Shown: piece by piece, positions 31,301-41,440 of the stretch
How positions within the stretch are numbered: the stretch's first letter is position 1
Layout: every line of letters begins with the position of its first letter
DNA from: QQVM01 sp035341855
Lineage (GTDB): Bacteria; Bacteroidota; Bacteroidia; AKYH767-A; 2013-40CM-41-45
DNA: 64,000 nt
Assembly: GCA_035341855.1 (NCBI GenBank)
Contig: DAOQWA010000008.1
Location: 1-64,000, forward strand
Direction of reading: 5' to 3'
Position numbers and translations under genes: made by a program
The notes under the pieces: generated by a model
Seen by the model: the letters and a program-made list of their open reading frames with translations, nothing else
Told to the model about the DNA's origin: nothing
Database searches by the model: none

Positions 31301-34300
31301 GGAAAAGGAAAGAATCTTTGCAAGTCGAGAAAATTACTATGCAAAGAATACCTGTGATTTAGCTAGCCCTTGTGGCAACTATTGTGTAGGTGGACTGATA
31401 AATGAATATCAAAGTATGGGACATGGAACGTCATGTTCGTCTTCAAAGTTTTGCAATGAGGATTATTTTAATAAAACACCCCGATTTTATCACATGAATG
31501 ATAATCATCCATTGAATTGGAAGGATACAACAGAAGCTTATGCCTGGGCAGCAAGTAACAATATCGATTCTATTTGTGAGGCAACCTGCAGGTCCTACCG
31601 GTCTGACTGGAAAATCAAGCTAAATCAATATTGTGGAAATATTGATGATCTAACTATGACGACTTTGCTTGACAGGTTCCAGGATATTTGTGAGCATGGT
31701 TGTGATATGACTCATCCTATGGGATCTAGTACAGTGCCACCAGGGGACTTGCTTTCCCCGGGAACTTTTCAAGAAGCCATTCAACAAGTCCTTGGCGTGT
31801 CGTCGTCAAATCCGACTTGCAACGCTGTGATTATTTCAATGCCTCCACCTTACCCGAACTCTGATATTGATTCGTACTCATCTACAGATGTTTTATATCC
31901 AAAACCTTCTCCGTGTACTTGTGAAAAGTATGATTCTTTATTTTCGCTGATGGTGGCCACAACTGGTAACTACTTAATTGATTCTTTGGCAGTGTTTTTG
32001 GCGGAGAATTACGGAAGTCTTTTATCAACTGATCAATTAAATGAAATTAAGATACATTGCAGGGATACTTTGTGCAAAAACATCAGTGAAGCATTTGAAC
32101 TGCCACAAGTCCTCAGTTGTGGAGAATGTCTACCTTGTGATAGTGTAGAACAAGCTATTATCAAATTTCATAATGAAGATTCTTTGGCTTTTGCCGGCCC
32201 TGATGGAACGACAATTCTTGCGGGTTACTTAAATCAATATTTTGGCTATCATCTTACTTCAACTGATTACTTCCAATTTATGGATGCATGCCAAAGAGAT
32301 ACTACCTTTCTTTTTGGTTCACTAAATTGTGAAGTCATAAGTGAATTATTTGCAGATTATCTTTCGTCATCTCCAACAGGTTCTCTTGATGATTATCTCA
32401 ACCAAGAGTTGGGATTAAATTTTACTTATCGGGATTATGCAATTTGGATTTACAATTGTGCATTTGACACTATAAATAATTCTTTTCTTTCATGTGGAGT
32501 AGTCATATCAGCTAGAGACCAATTTTATAACACTACGGTTCCTGCAGATTCATTTGTATGGTGGATGAACACAACACTTGGTCTGGATTATAGTTATCTT
32601 CATTACGCTGCCTGGATTGCAAATTGTGACTCTACGGATTCTATTCCTTATGCAACTGGCGTGTTACCGAGGATCGGTTCGAGGGGAATAAATATCAATC
32701 AAAGAAGGATTCAACCAAAGCATGCAAAGGGTGATTCAAGCACTATTAAACCAACTTTTGAAGAAAAAGAGACATCGCCAGATAATATAAGGAAACAGTA
32801 TGAATTGATTCGAAAGAAACGGTTTGAGCAATTAAAAAGTATTCAGCTTGATATTACTCCGGGAAAGGACAGGCCTGCTGAAGGATACTTCAGATTTGGT
32901 GATGACCAAGAACATTTGCAGAGATCATTTAATAACGAAACTGTCAATGAGTTTTTTGTTAAAGATTCTCAGCTCTCATTGAAAGATATAATTTATAAGA
33001 AGTATCAACAGAATTGTAACTTGGCTGGTTCTCTGAGTGCAAGCCTAAACAGCCACCAAATCATATTTGATGAAATCAGGTATGATAAATCTGAAAGTTG
33101 GGAAACTAATGTCATCCAGCGATTAACCAGTAGACAAAGTTTAGATACCTTTGCAGATGGATTGGCTGATCAATCAAGTAGCGGTGGTGGTAATGGTGAA
33201 GGTAGTGGAACAGCCGAAACAGCTCTTATACCTCCTTCAACCAATAATACTTTTTCTGTTAATTGTTCAGAATTAGATGGTGCTTTGGCGTCATACGCAG
33301 ATTACCTAGCCAACTATGGTTATTGCGTGCCTGCTTACTTATTTGTCAATCAGGTGTTTGCTGATAGTAATTGGAATGGAATTTTTACCCCATCTTCTCT
33401 GGAATTTTTTGCCAAACTATGCAATTTAGATATACCACAATGCAGCCCAGATTGTGAAGAAATTGAAGCTGTACGAGCTGCATGTGGAAATAACTATTCT
33501 GGTCTAGTTGATTGTTTAAATTCTTCATTTAATCTAAGCTTTACCATTGAACGATATATAGAATGGTTTGACTCCTGCAATATTAGTATGATTCCTTGTG
33601 AAGAATTAAGTGATACCTTGGATCAATACAATTGTACCGGGGGTAAAACTATAACTGAGTACTTAAGGGACTGCTTTCAAGTTAGCTGGTCAGATGTTGT
33701 TTGGTTGAAATTTTTGGCTGATTGCAATATAGAAATTTCATGTTTTGACTGTGAGGATATTAAAACACAAATTGAATCTTGGACTTGTACTGATGGCGAC
33801 ATTTACCTTTGGCTTAACCAAACAAATGGACTTAATTATACAGTTGCAGAATGGAATTATTTGTTAAAAAATTGCACAGAGTTAGATTCTTGTGCTTTGG
33901 TTGCTTGCTGGTTAACAGATTACCAAGGGGAATATTGTCTGGAGAACTTTGACTTTATTGAATATTTACAAGCCAATTCCGGATGGAGTCTTACCGATGT
34001 TCAGTTTGTTGAATTACTTACAAGATGCGACTTGCATTTGTGTTGCGATGTTCTTTATGCAGCTTTGGAAGAGTACGAGTGCAATGAGCTTACATTGGCA
34101 GAATACCTGAATCAGACTTTGAATATTTCACTGTCAGACTCCGCTTGGATTGCCCTAATTCGCAGCTGTGAATTAACCATCCCATGTGACTGCGGCTCCT
34201 TGCCAGGAACTATCGAAGCGGACTGTGGTTGGCCTGTGGAAGGTGGAGCTTATTTGAGTTATCTTCAACATAATTCTTCTCTATCTTTGAGTTTGGTAGA

Positions 34301-37300
34301 GTTTGCAGAATATTTTCGTCTATGTGAAAAAACAGTTGATTCATGTAGTTTTCTGAATTGCTGGATTAGTGTATATGCCTGTGACTTGCCTTCTTTCTTT
34401 CCTTGGTTAAACTATATCAGCGGATGGAATCTAAATTCAGGTCAGTGGGAGCAACTCCTTGAATTTTGTACCTTATCGAATCCATGCCCTACAATTACAT
34501 GCGAACAGATCGGTGCATCATTGCATACTTATCCTTGTAACAGTCAAACCATTTCGCAGTACTTAAACGGGCAGTATACAGGATTGAATTACAGTTCAAG
34601 TCAATGGATAGCTATTTTAGATTCTTGTAATCTTGAATTAAATTCTGTTGAATGCCTTCCCAATTGTGATTCGATTCAAGACTTGGCACAATTATATTCT
34701 TGCCACTACAATACTGGTTTTATAACCTGGCTGAATACATATCTTGGAACTCATGTTGGAGTCGATGAGTGGCAGTATTTTATTGCTCATTGTGACATAG
34801 ATACCATTTGTGATACCTGTCTGCTTCTGGAACCAATCGTAAGCTCTTACCCATGTGACAGTATTTCTTTAAAAGCATGGTTAGATGGTCAGACCGGATG
34901 GTCATTAAGTGATTCTGCATGGATTAAAATTATAACAGAATGTAGCTTTGAATCCTCATGGAAAACGCATTGCATTTCTTGTGATTCCTTGCAATGGTAT
35001 TCAGAACTCTACCCATGCAACAGTGGTCTCACTTTTTTTAGTTGGTTAAATGACACTTTAAATCTTGCATATAGTTTGGCTGAATGGGATTCCATTGTAG
35101 TCACTTGTCCTATAGATACCACCTGTGACAGCTGTGCATTTCTGTCAGCTGAAATTATGAATTACCCGTGTGACAGTCTTTCCTTAAAGGCCTGGCTGGA
35201 TAATCGTACCGGTTGGAATTATAGTGATACAGTATGGATCACGATGCTTGATAGTTGTGGCCTTGATTCCTTGTGGAAAAACCATTGCATCGCTTGTGAT
35301 TCCTTGCAGTTGTATTCAGGGAAATACCCGTGCAATAGTGGCCTAGGTTTCTATGCATGGCTCAATGACACACTTGATCTTGCATACACAGATGATGAGT
35401 GGGCATCAATTATTTCAGATTGTCCAATGGATTCCACCTGTGACAGCTGTGCATTTCTGTCAGATGAAATTATGAATTACCCATGTGACAGTCTTTCCTT
35501 AAAGGCCTGGCTGGATAATCGTACCGGTTGGAATTATANNNNNNNNNNNNNNNNNNNNNNNNNNNNNNNNNNNNNNNNNNNNNNNNNNNNNNNNNNNNNN
35601 NNNNNNNNNNNNNNNNNNNNNNNNNNNNNNNNNNNNNNACACAGATGATGAGTGGGCATCAATTATTTCAGATTGTCCAATGGATTCCACCTGCGATAGT
35701 TGTGGATATATCAGAAATCTCATGCTCGCTTATGACACTGATACAATTAACATAATCCAATGGATTGACTTTAACAGTCAATGGGGCTTATCTAATGACC
35801 AGTATTGGCAATTAATTGGCGACTGCGGTATAACTTGTGATCTATATGAACAAATTTATCTGGCATGGGTAGACGCCGGGAACACACCTTCACTTGAAAT
35901 TTGGTTTGAAGCTAGATTGGGAATAAACTTAACTTATTGGGGTTATAGAAATTTACTTGATAGCTGTGGTATAGAATTGTTAATCCCATGTGATACGTTG
36001 ACAAATCTAGCATCTATCTATGCTGCCTTACCGCAACCGTTGCCATTGTTTTTTTTATGGGTTAGCCAACACATTCAATATGATATTTCATTTCAAAAAA
36101 TGCAAGCGTTACTTGATTCTTGTCAATTACCCCCCCCACCACCAATAAGTTGTGATACACTTGACATGTATGTTAGTTATTTTAATTCGGATCATCCTGC
36201 ACCAGACATTTATTCTTGGTTAAATATTCAGCTTGACTTAAATCTAACTGTAGGACAATATCATATTTGGTTTGACTCGTGTGGAGTAGAGATTGATGAT
36301 TGTGCTATGTATGATTCGCTATATACAATTTACAAAGAGGATACAATTTCAACTGCTTTGGATCTATGGCTGAATGAACAACTTGGTTTAACTTATACAT
36401 ACCTCGACTATGTATACATATTCGACTCTTGTGGAATATCCTTACCAATACCTTGTGATACATTACATTCGGTAGTAACCCTTTATTTATCAAGTACACT
36501 ACCGTTAGCACCATTTGATATTTTTGCGAACAATCACTTCCATTTACATTATACGGCTGCTTGGTATAATTACCTGATTGACAGTTGTCAGACTGATACA
36601 TTGCCTCCGTTAGACTGCGACTCCATTTCTGATTTATATTACAATGGATACCTATTGGCGAATCCAGCCCAATCACTTTCATCCTGGTTTAACCCATTGC
36701 TGAGTTTAAATTTCAATGATTGGGACTATATTCATTGGTTGGATTCATGTGGAGACCCTACCCAAATTCCATGTGATTCAATTGAAACACTGATAAACTA
36801 TTACAGTGCCTATATTGGGTCTTCAACTCCTCTAGACGTTTGGTTAAATTCCCAATTGAGCTTACATTATACACTTTCGGATTATCATGCAATTCTTGAT
36901 TCGTGTGATATTCTGCCAAATCCGTGTGACTCACTCAATCTTGCAATGAGTTTATACTTAGGGCAAAGTGCACTCAACCTGGTAGATTTCCTAAACTTGT
37001 ACCTTGGACGGACCTGGACCTTGAGTCAATATCAAAGTGAGCTCCAATCTTGTAATCCTGCGGTAAACACTCTTTATTTGTGTGATAAAGATATGTTCCC
37101 TGCTATCTCAATTGATTCCATTGTATCTGAAAACTGCCTGGATGATTTCATTCATTTGGCTTATTCTGCAGCTGCCTATAATTATGAAAAGTATTTAGAC
37201 TCGTTAAAAGGAGAATTCATTCATAGTTACATTGCGCATTGCCTTGAATCTATGACTGAACAGTTTTATAATGAAGGTCCGCTTTCTGAGTATCATTATA

Positions 37301-40161
37301 CCCTGTATTATTATGACCAGGCAGGAAACCTATATCAGACGATACCGCCTAATGGGGTTATACCATTTAAAGATTCGAGTTTGCAAGCCATTTCGGATTA
37401 TAGAAAACACATCCCCGGATCAACCTCACATCATCAGCAAAATGGGTACAACACGGTCTATAATTTAAATTCATTGCAGGGAATTAAATTTCAATTCACT
37501 CCTGACGGAGGAATTACGACATTTTGGTATGATCGGGCAGGAAGATTGATAGTTTCCCGAAATTCCAAACAATCACCGTTAGGTGAATATAGCTACACTG
37601 TGTATGATGAATTGAATCGAATTGTTGAAGTTGGTAAAGCATCAAATGCACCATCTGTGATGACGGATAACACTGCTATGAGTGAATCTGGTTACAATAC
37701 ATGGTTAAGTTCATGTACTAAATCAGAAATTACCAGGACATACTATGATTTGCCTAAGGTGAGCTTCTTCAGTCAGGAAAATCTTAGAAGCAGAGTTTCC
37801 AGCGTAACTTACTCGGATCTTGATGATACGATAAATTATAATAGTGCATCTCATTATTCATACGATATCAATGGCAATGTTAAAACGATTATACAAGAAA
37901 ATAAATCACTTGATGTATTGAATAGGAGTTTGAAACGGATTGATTATGATTATGATCTTGTGAGTGGGAAGGTAAATTTCGTATTCTTCCAGCGTGATTC
38001 AATTGATCAGTTTATTCACCGCTACGAATATGATGATGACAATAGACTTACATCCGTTTTCACCAGTCGAGATGGTATGATTTGGGATCGTGATGCATTT
38101 TATGCTTACTATATGCACGGACCTTTGGCTCGTGTTGAATTGGGTGAACATAAGGTACAAGGCTTAGACTATGCATACACCATTCAAGGCTGGTTAAAAG
38201 GTATAAACTCTAGTAACAAATCCCCTTACACAGATATGGGAGGAGATGGAGCAGGGGTGACTTCAGGCCCAATTAATGAGTTTTCAAGAGATGTTTTAGG
38301 TTTTTCGTTAGGGTATTTCTACCATGATTATATACCAATTGGAGGTGATAATTTTGAAGCAGATTATAATCCTTCAGGAGGCTCTTCGTTTGGTGATGCA
38401 TCTTTTAGTGATGGATCGGGTATGACACTGGGCTTATATAATGGTAATATCAGGCACTCAGTATTATCATTGGATAGTATGAACTACCCGGGTATTGGAT
38501 ATGCCTATCGATATGATCAGTTAAATCGAATCACTGGTCAGACTGCCTTTGTAGGCTTGGATGTTGCTGGAAACGAGTGGGATTTATCGGGTTCTGTTGA
38601 TGATTACAACGAACAAGTCCAATACGATCCAAATGGGAATATAACTTCATATGTCAGAAACGGCACCACAAGTGGGTCAAATCAGCTTGGAATGGACAGT
38701 TTAACATATAATTATAGTTCTCTGACGAATAAACTTACCCATGTTGACGACATTGTAAATGCATCTAATTATTCATCCGATATTGATGATCAGTCAGCAA
38801 ATAATTATATTTACGACGGTACAGGTAATTTGATTAGTGATTCACAGGAAGGACTTACGATCTCCTGGACAAATTATGGTAAAGTGGATTCAATTGTAAA
38901 TTCAAACGATACTACCAGCCTTAAATTCAGGTATGATCCATCAGGAAACAGAATTGAAAAACGATACTATACAAATTCAGGATCGGTATTCACTATGTAC
39001 GTTAGAGATGCACAAGGAAATATCATGAGCACCTATGAGTGGAAAAATCAGGATAGTCTGAGGCTAAAAGAATTGAATATGTATGGTAGTTCTAGGCTTG
39101 GGATTTTAGATGCAGATACATTGATTGCTTGTAGTTCTTGCACTGTTCCGACTTCGACGAATATTTCATCAAATTGGATTGGTAGAAAGCAATATGAATT
39201 GACAAACCATCTAGGAAACGTATTGGCAACTATTACGGACAAAAAAGTGTATCATGATAGCTCCGGAAATAGTATAGCTGACTGGAGTTTGGCTGAAATA
39301 TCCATGGCAAATGATTACTATCCCGGTGGGATGTTGCAGATAGAAAGATCCTTCAGGTCTACTGAGTACCGATTCGGCTTCAATAAAGGAAGTGAAAAGG
39401 ACGATGAGATAAATGGATCCGGCACCAATTTTACAACCAAATTTAGAGAGGGGGATACAAGATTGTTAAGATGGTGGAGTCTTGATCCTAAAGCAGATCT
39501 TCAACCTTGGCAAAGTCCATATTCCTACATGGATGGGAATTTAATCTTAATGAATGACCCAGAAGGAGATTGTCCTTGGTGCATTGGAGCTTTGATTGGA
39601 GCTGCCTTAGATGTTGGATTGCAATTAACTGAAATTGCCCTAGATGATAAAAAGTCCTTATCTGATTTTAGTATTACATCGGTTGGCGTGTCAGCGGCAG
39701 CGGGTGCGGTAGGTGTTGGTATAGCAACAAAGTTGGATAAGGCTCTAAAGGTCGCAAATATTGCAAGTAAGACTACAACTACAATAATTAAAGTTACCTC
39801 CAATTCAGTGACAGATGCTGCTACAAGTGCAGCAAGTCAAAAAATACAAACGGGTGAAGTAAATACAAGCGAAGTTTTAATAGACGTAGTTGCAGGCGGA
39901 ACGGTTGGTAAAATTGCTGGCGATGCTGCGGAAAAAGCTGCTAAAAATTCACCTGTTGGTAAAACTTTAATGAGGCAAGCTGATAGAGCCGAAAGAGTCG
40001 CAGGAAACAATCCAAGACCGTCACGTCAAGCTGCATCGGAATCTACAAAAAAGAAAGCAGAAAATCACGCTGTTAGTCGCGGCGCTGCGGCAGGTACAGC
40101 GGCTTCTGGAGCAGCTTCAGAAACAATAAAGAAAGTGGCAGGAGTTGATGAAAAACAGTAG
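28326..40161 (+). CDS. RHS giant protein B with Cys-anchored repeat array and toxin-like C-terminal tip
   Basis: One gene is split by the 100-N gap at 35539-35638: 2,404 codons are visible before it and about 1,506 after. The N-terminus has a signal peptide (MMLHSFNGVAQ end). An RHS-type segment follows (SYFDGSLRNRQTVSKIN, VETIYDYQGRPAVQILP, YKDLQGRVVATAL). About 28 Cys-anchored repeats come next, then a YD/RHS core (YYYDQAGNLYQTIPPNG, FWYDRAGRLIVSRN, YRYDQLNRITGQ). The core boundary is YELTNHLGNVLAT, DYYPGGMLQ, RWWSLDPKADLQPW and LMNDPEGD. The last 200 residues are a variable tip with Gly/Ala-rich, possibly membrane-active stretches and a basic tail (KKKAENHAVSRGAAAGTAAS). The reading frame differs by one base across the N run because 100 is not the true length. 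Secretion and toxin activity are inferred. The next gene is a putative immunity gene. Confidence 0.82.
32126..32630 (+). repeat. First block of Cys-anchored protein repeats (three copies)
   Basis: Three copies, about 50 aa each, begin with CDSVEQAII, CEVISELFADYL and CGVVISARDQFY and end in DAC, YNC and ANC. The shared pattern is a leading Cys, about 20 variable residues, L..(Y/W)LN..LGL.(Y/F), a Tyr or Trp, and a closing Cys. The block is separated from the main array by a charged and Gly/Ser-rich linker (about 32640-33250). Confidence 0.8.
34802..35705 (+). repeat. 315-bp tandem DNA repeat interrupted by the gap
   Basis: Starts at 34802, 35117 and 35432 are exactly 315 bp (105 aa) apart; each unit encodes two 52-53-aa protein repeats. 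Unit 2 and the visible part of unit 3 differ at only 3 of 107 positions. The 55 bases after the gap are identical to those at 35386-35440. The first unit is more diverged, so expansion of the last units is recent. Confidence 0.88.
35539..35638. other. Assembly gap of 100 Ns inside RHS protein B
   Basis: Exactly 100 N characters mark a conventional gap of unknown size. Aligning the flanks with the previous repeat unit shows the missing piece matches 35224-35385, so 162 bp plus a whole number of 315-bp units is missing. Both lengths are multiples of 3 and preserve the frame. Confidence 0.92.
39313..39339 (+). repeat. 27-bp inverted repeat, copy 1 (in RHS protein B, before the toxin tip)
   Basis: The sequence encodes DYYPGGMLQ in RHS protein B. 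It is identical for all 27 bases to the reverse complement of 42350-42376, where it encodes the same nine residues. The flanks differ on the upstream side and are only loosely alike downstream. An internal dyad ATCCC-GGT-GGGAT is present. Confidence 0.93.
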
Positions 40162-40170
40162 ACATTTTAA

Positions 40171-40515
40171 ATGATGAAGTTATTGAAAGAACTAATTAAT
40201 TATACAAATCTATTATTTGCAATAGTTGGTTTTGGTGCAATTGCATTTTTTATCAATTTAAAAACAGCTATGTTTCTATTTTTTTTTCTATTAGAAATAG
40301 GTCTATTTACTTATGCACTAATAAACATGTATGGTTATTTTTCAAGCAAAAAAGAAAAAATATTTTTAAGAAATATTTTGATATTAACTTTTTTTGGTCT
40401 TATAGTCGGTTCCTTGCTTTATTTCATTTACGGAACCTATGCTTTAATAAAAGCCTTATCTTTAGCTGCCTTAATCTTTCTTATAATTCTTGGATATAAT
40501 AAAATGATAAAATGA
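40171..40515 (+). CDS. Putative membrane immunity protein for the RHS protein B tip
   Basis: The 114-aa protein has about four membrane helices and no signal peptide cleavage site. It starts nine bases after the stop of RHS protein B, the position where immunity genes of polymorphic toxins sit. A membrane-located immunity protein fits a toxin acting on the inner membrane. The Gly/Ala-rich toxin tip would suit that, but no specific toxin family is recognised. Function is assigned by position. Confidence 0.6.
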   Translation: MMKLLKELINYTNLLFAIVGFGAIAFFINLKTAMFLFFFLLEIGLFTYALINMYGYFSSKKEKIFLRNILILTFFGLIVGSLLYFIYGTYALIKALSLAALIFLIILGYNKMIK

Positions 40516-40819
40516 AAAGAATTACAATAACATGTTTGATTCGGAGGTGGTTAGAGTTGTTTTACAAGTGGTAAAAATTATCTGAACCTACTATGAGGAA
40601 TGTCGTGTGTAAGGTCATTCCGCCGAGCGGGGATTTTAATAACTATGGGTTTTATTTGATAGAGTTCACGAGTGGAAATTTCGGAATGGAGTTTACATTT
40701 TCAAATGTTACAAAATCATTAAAAGATCCTTAACCGGAATATTGCATTAGTCTTAGACAGGACCTTTCGGTTCAATTGATTGAGGCCCTCACACATATTG
40801 AACTGAGCTCGACATGAAA
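40516..40819. other. Inter-cassette stretch with a possible gene remnant
   Basis: No full gene is seen between the two convergent toxin-immunity cassettes. A 46-codon frame at 40593-40733 on the plus strand (MRNVVCKVIPP start, FGMEFTFSNVTKSLKDP end) looks protein-like and may be the tail of a decayed cassette gene. No start context supports it as a working gene. No clear terminator was found for either convergent unit. Confidence 0.35.
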
Positions 40820-41419
40820 TTAATTGCAATAAAATCCATACTGACTTGGTCTGCCGTACAAACTATCAAATTTTTTGGGTAAAGATTTTATACGTTCAAT
40901 TAATTCTTGGAGTTCAGAATTGGGTGGCAATTCATTGTGTAAATTATATTTGGGTATATAAGCTATGAAATACCCCCAACAATGAGTATTAAAAACGTAG
41001 GCTTTTACCAGAGGGATTTCTTCTGCATCTTTTTGAATGTAGACTAATTGAGGTACACTTAGATAGTTTAGCGAAATAGGTATTGCCACAGGTTCACGAG
41101 ATACAGAATCCCCGGTTATAAAAGAATAACTCTTAATTTGACTACTACTTCCGGATTCATCAATTTTGTAATATGCGAAAACTTGATCATAATAGTCTAG
41201 TAGTTTTTTCCCATCTTCTATATTCTCAGCATACATGGTTTGATCTAAATAGCCCCCGATATATGTATAGGCGTATTTTTTTAGATAAAATTCTTGTGCT
41301 TCACTATAAAGGTTCTTGGTTTTATTTTGCCAATAGATTTTCAAGCCATACCAAACCGTTGGAGTAAGGGTCATAATTGATAACGCACCGATAATGATTA
41401 TTTTTAGTTTTGTTTTCAT
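40820..41419 (-). CDS. Putative immunity protein of the orphan RHS tip
   Basis: The 199-aa protein has one N-terminal hydrophobic helix (about residues 7-27), a signal anchor or signal peptide, so it probably faces the periplasm. The rest is mixed alpha/beta, with motifs CWGYFIAYIPKYNL and KSLPKKFDSLYG and no known domain. It begins 21 bases after the orphan tip gene, on the same strand, as expected of an immunity gene. Function is assigned by position only. Confidence 0.55.
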   Translation of the reverse strand: MKTKLKIIIIGALSIMTLTPTVWYGLKIYWQNKTKNLYSEAQEFYLKKYAYTYIGGYLDQTMYAENIEDGKKLLDYYDQVFAYYKIDESGSSSQIKSYSFITGDSVSREPVAIPISLNYLSVPQLVYIQKDAEEIPLVKAYVFNTHCWGYFIAYIPKYNLHNELPPNSELQELIERIKSLPKKFDSLYGRPSQYGFYCN

Positions 41420-41440
41420 CTATTACCAATTATTTTTGAT

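Larger units (their letters stand above)
33255..37060 (+). repeat. Main array of about 25 Cys-anchored protein repeats
   Basis: The pattern, with variations, is C(D/E).L..(8-15)..L..WLN..(L/T)(G/N)L.YS..(E/D)(W/Y)..(I/L)LDSC. Copies such as CDTLDMYVSYF to FDSCGVEIDD and CDSIETLINYY to LDSCDILPNP show that the frame persists beyond the gap. Each copy has a Cys at its start and end and an aromatic/Asn motif in the middle. A helical solenoid with disulfides is a guess. The repeat is not a family I can name. Confidence 0.82.

Noticed and set aside
35539..35638. Apparent frameshift of RHS protein B across the N run
   Set aside because: The two halves are in different frames only because 100 Ns are a placeholder; a gap of 162 + 315k bases keeps the frame. 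I treat it as one gene.
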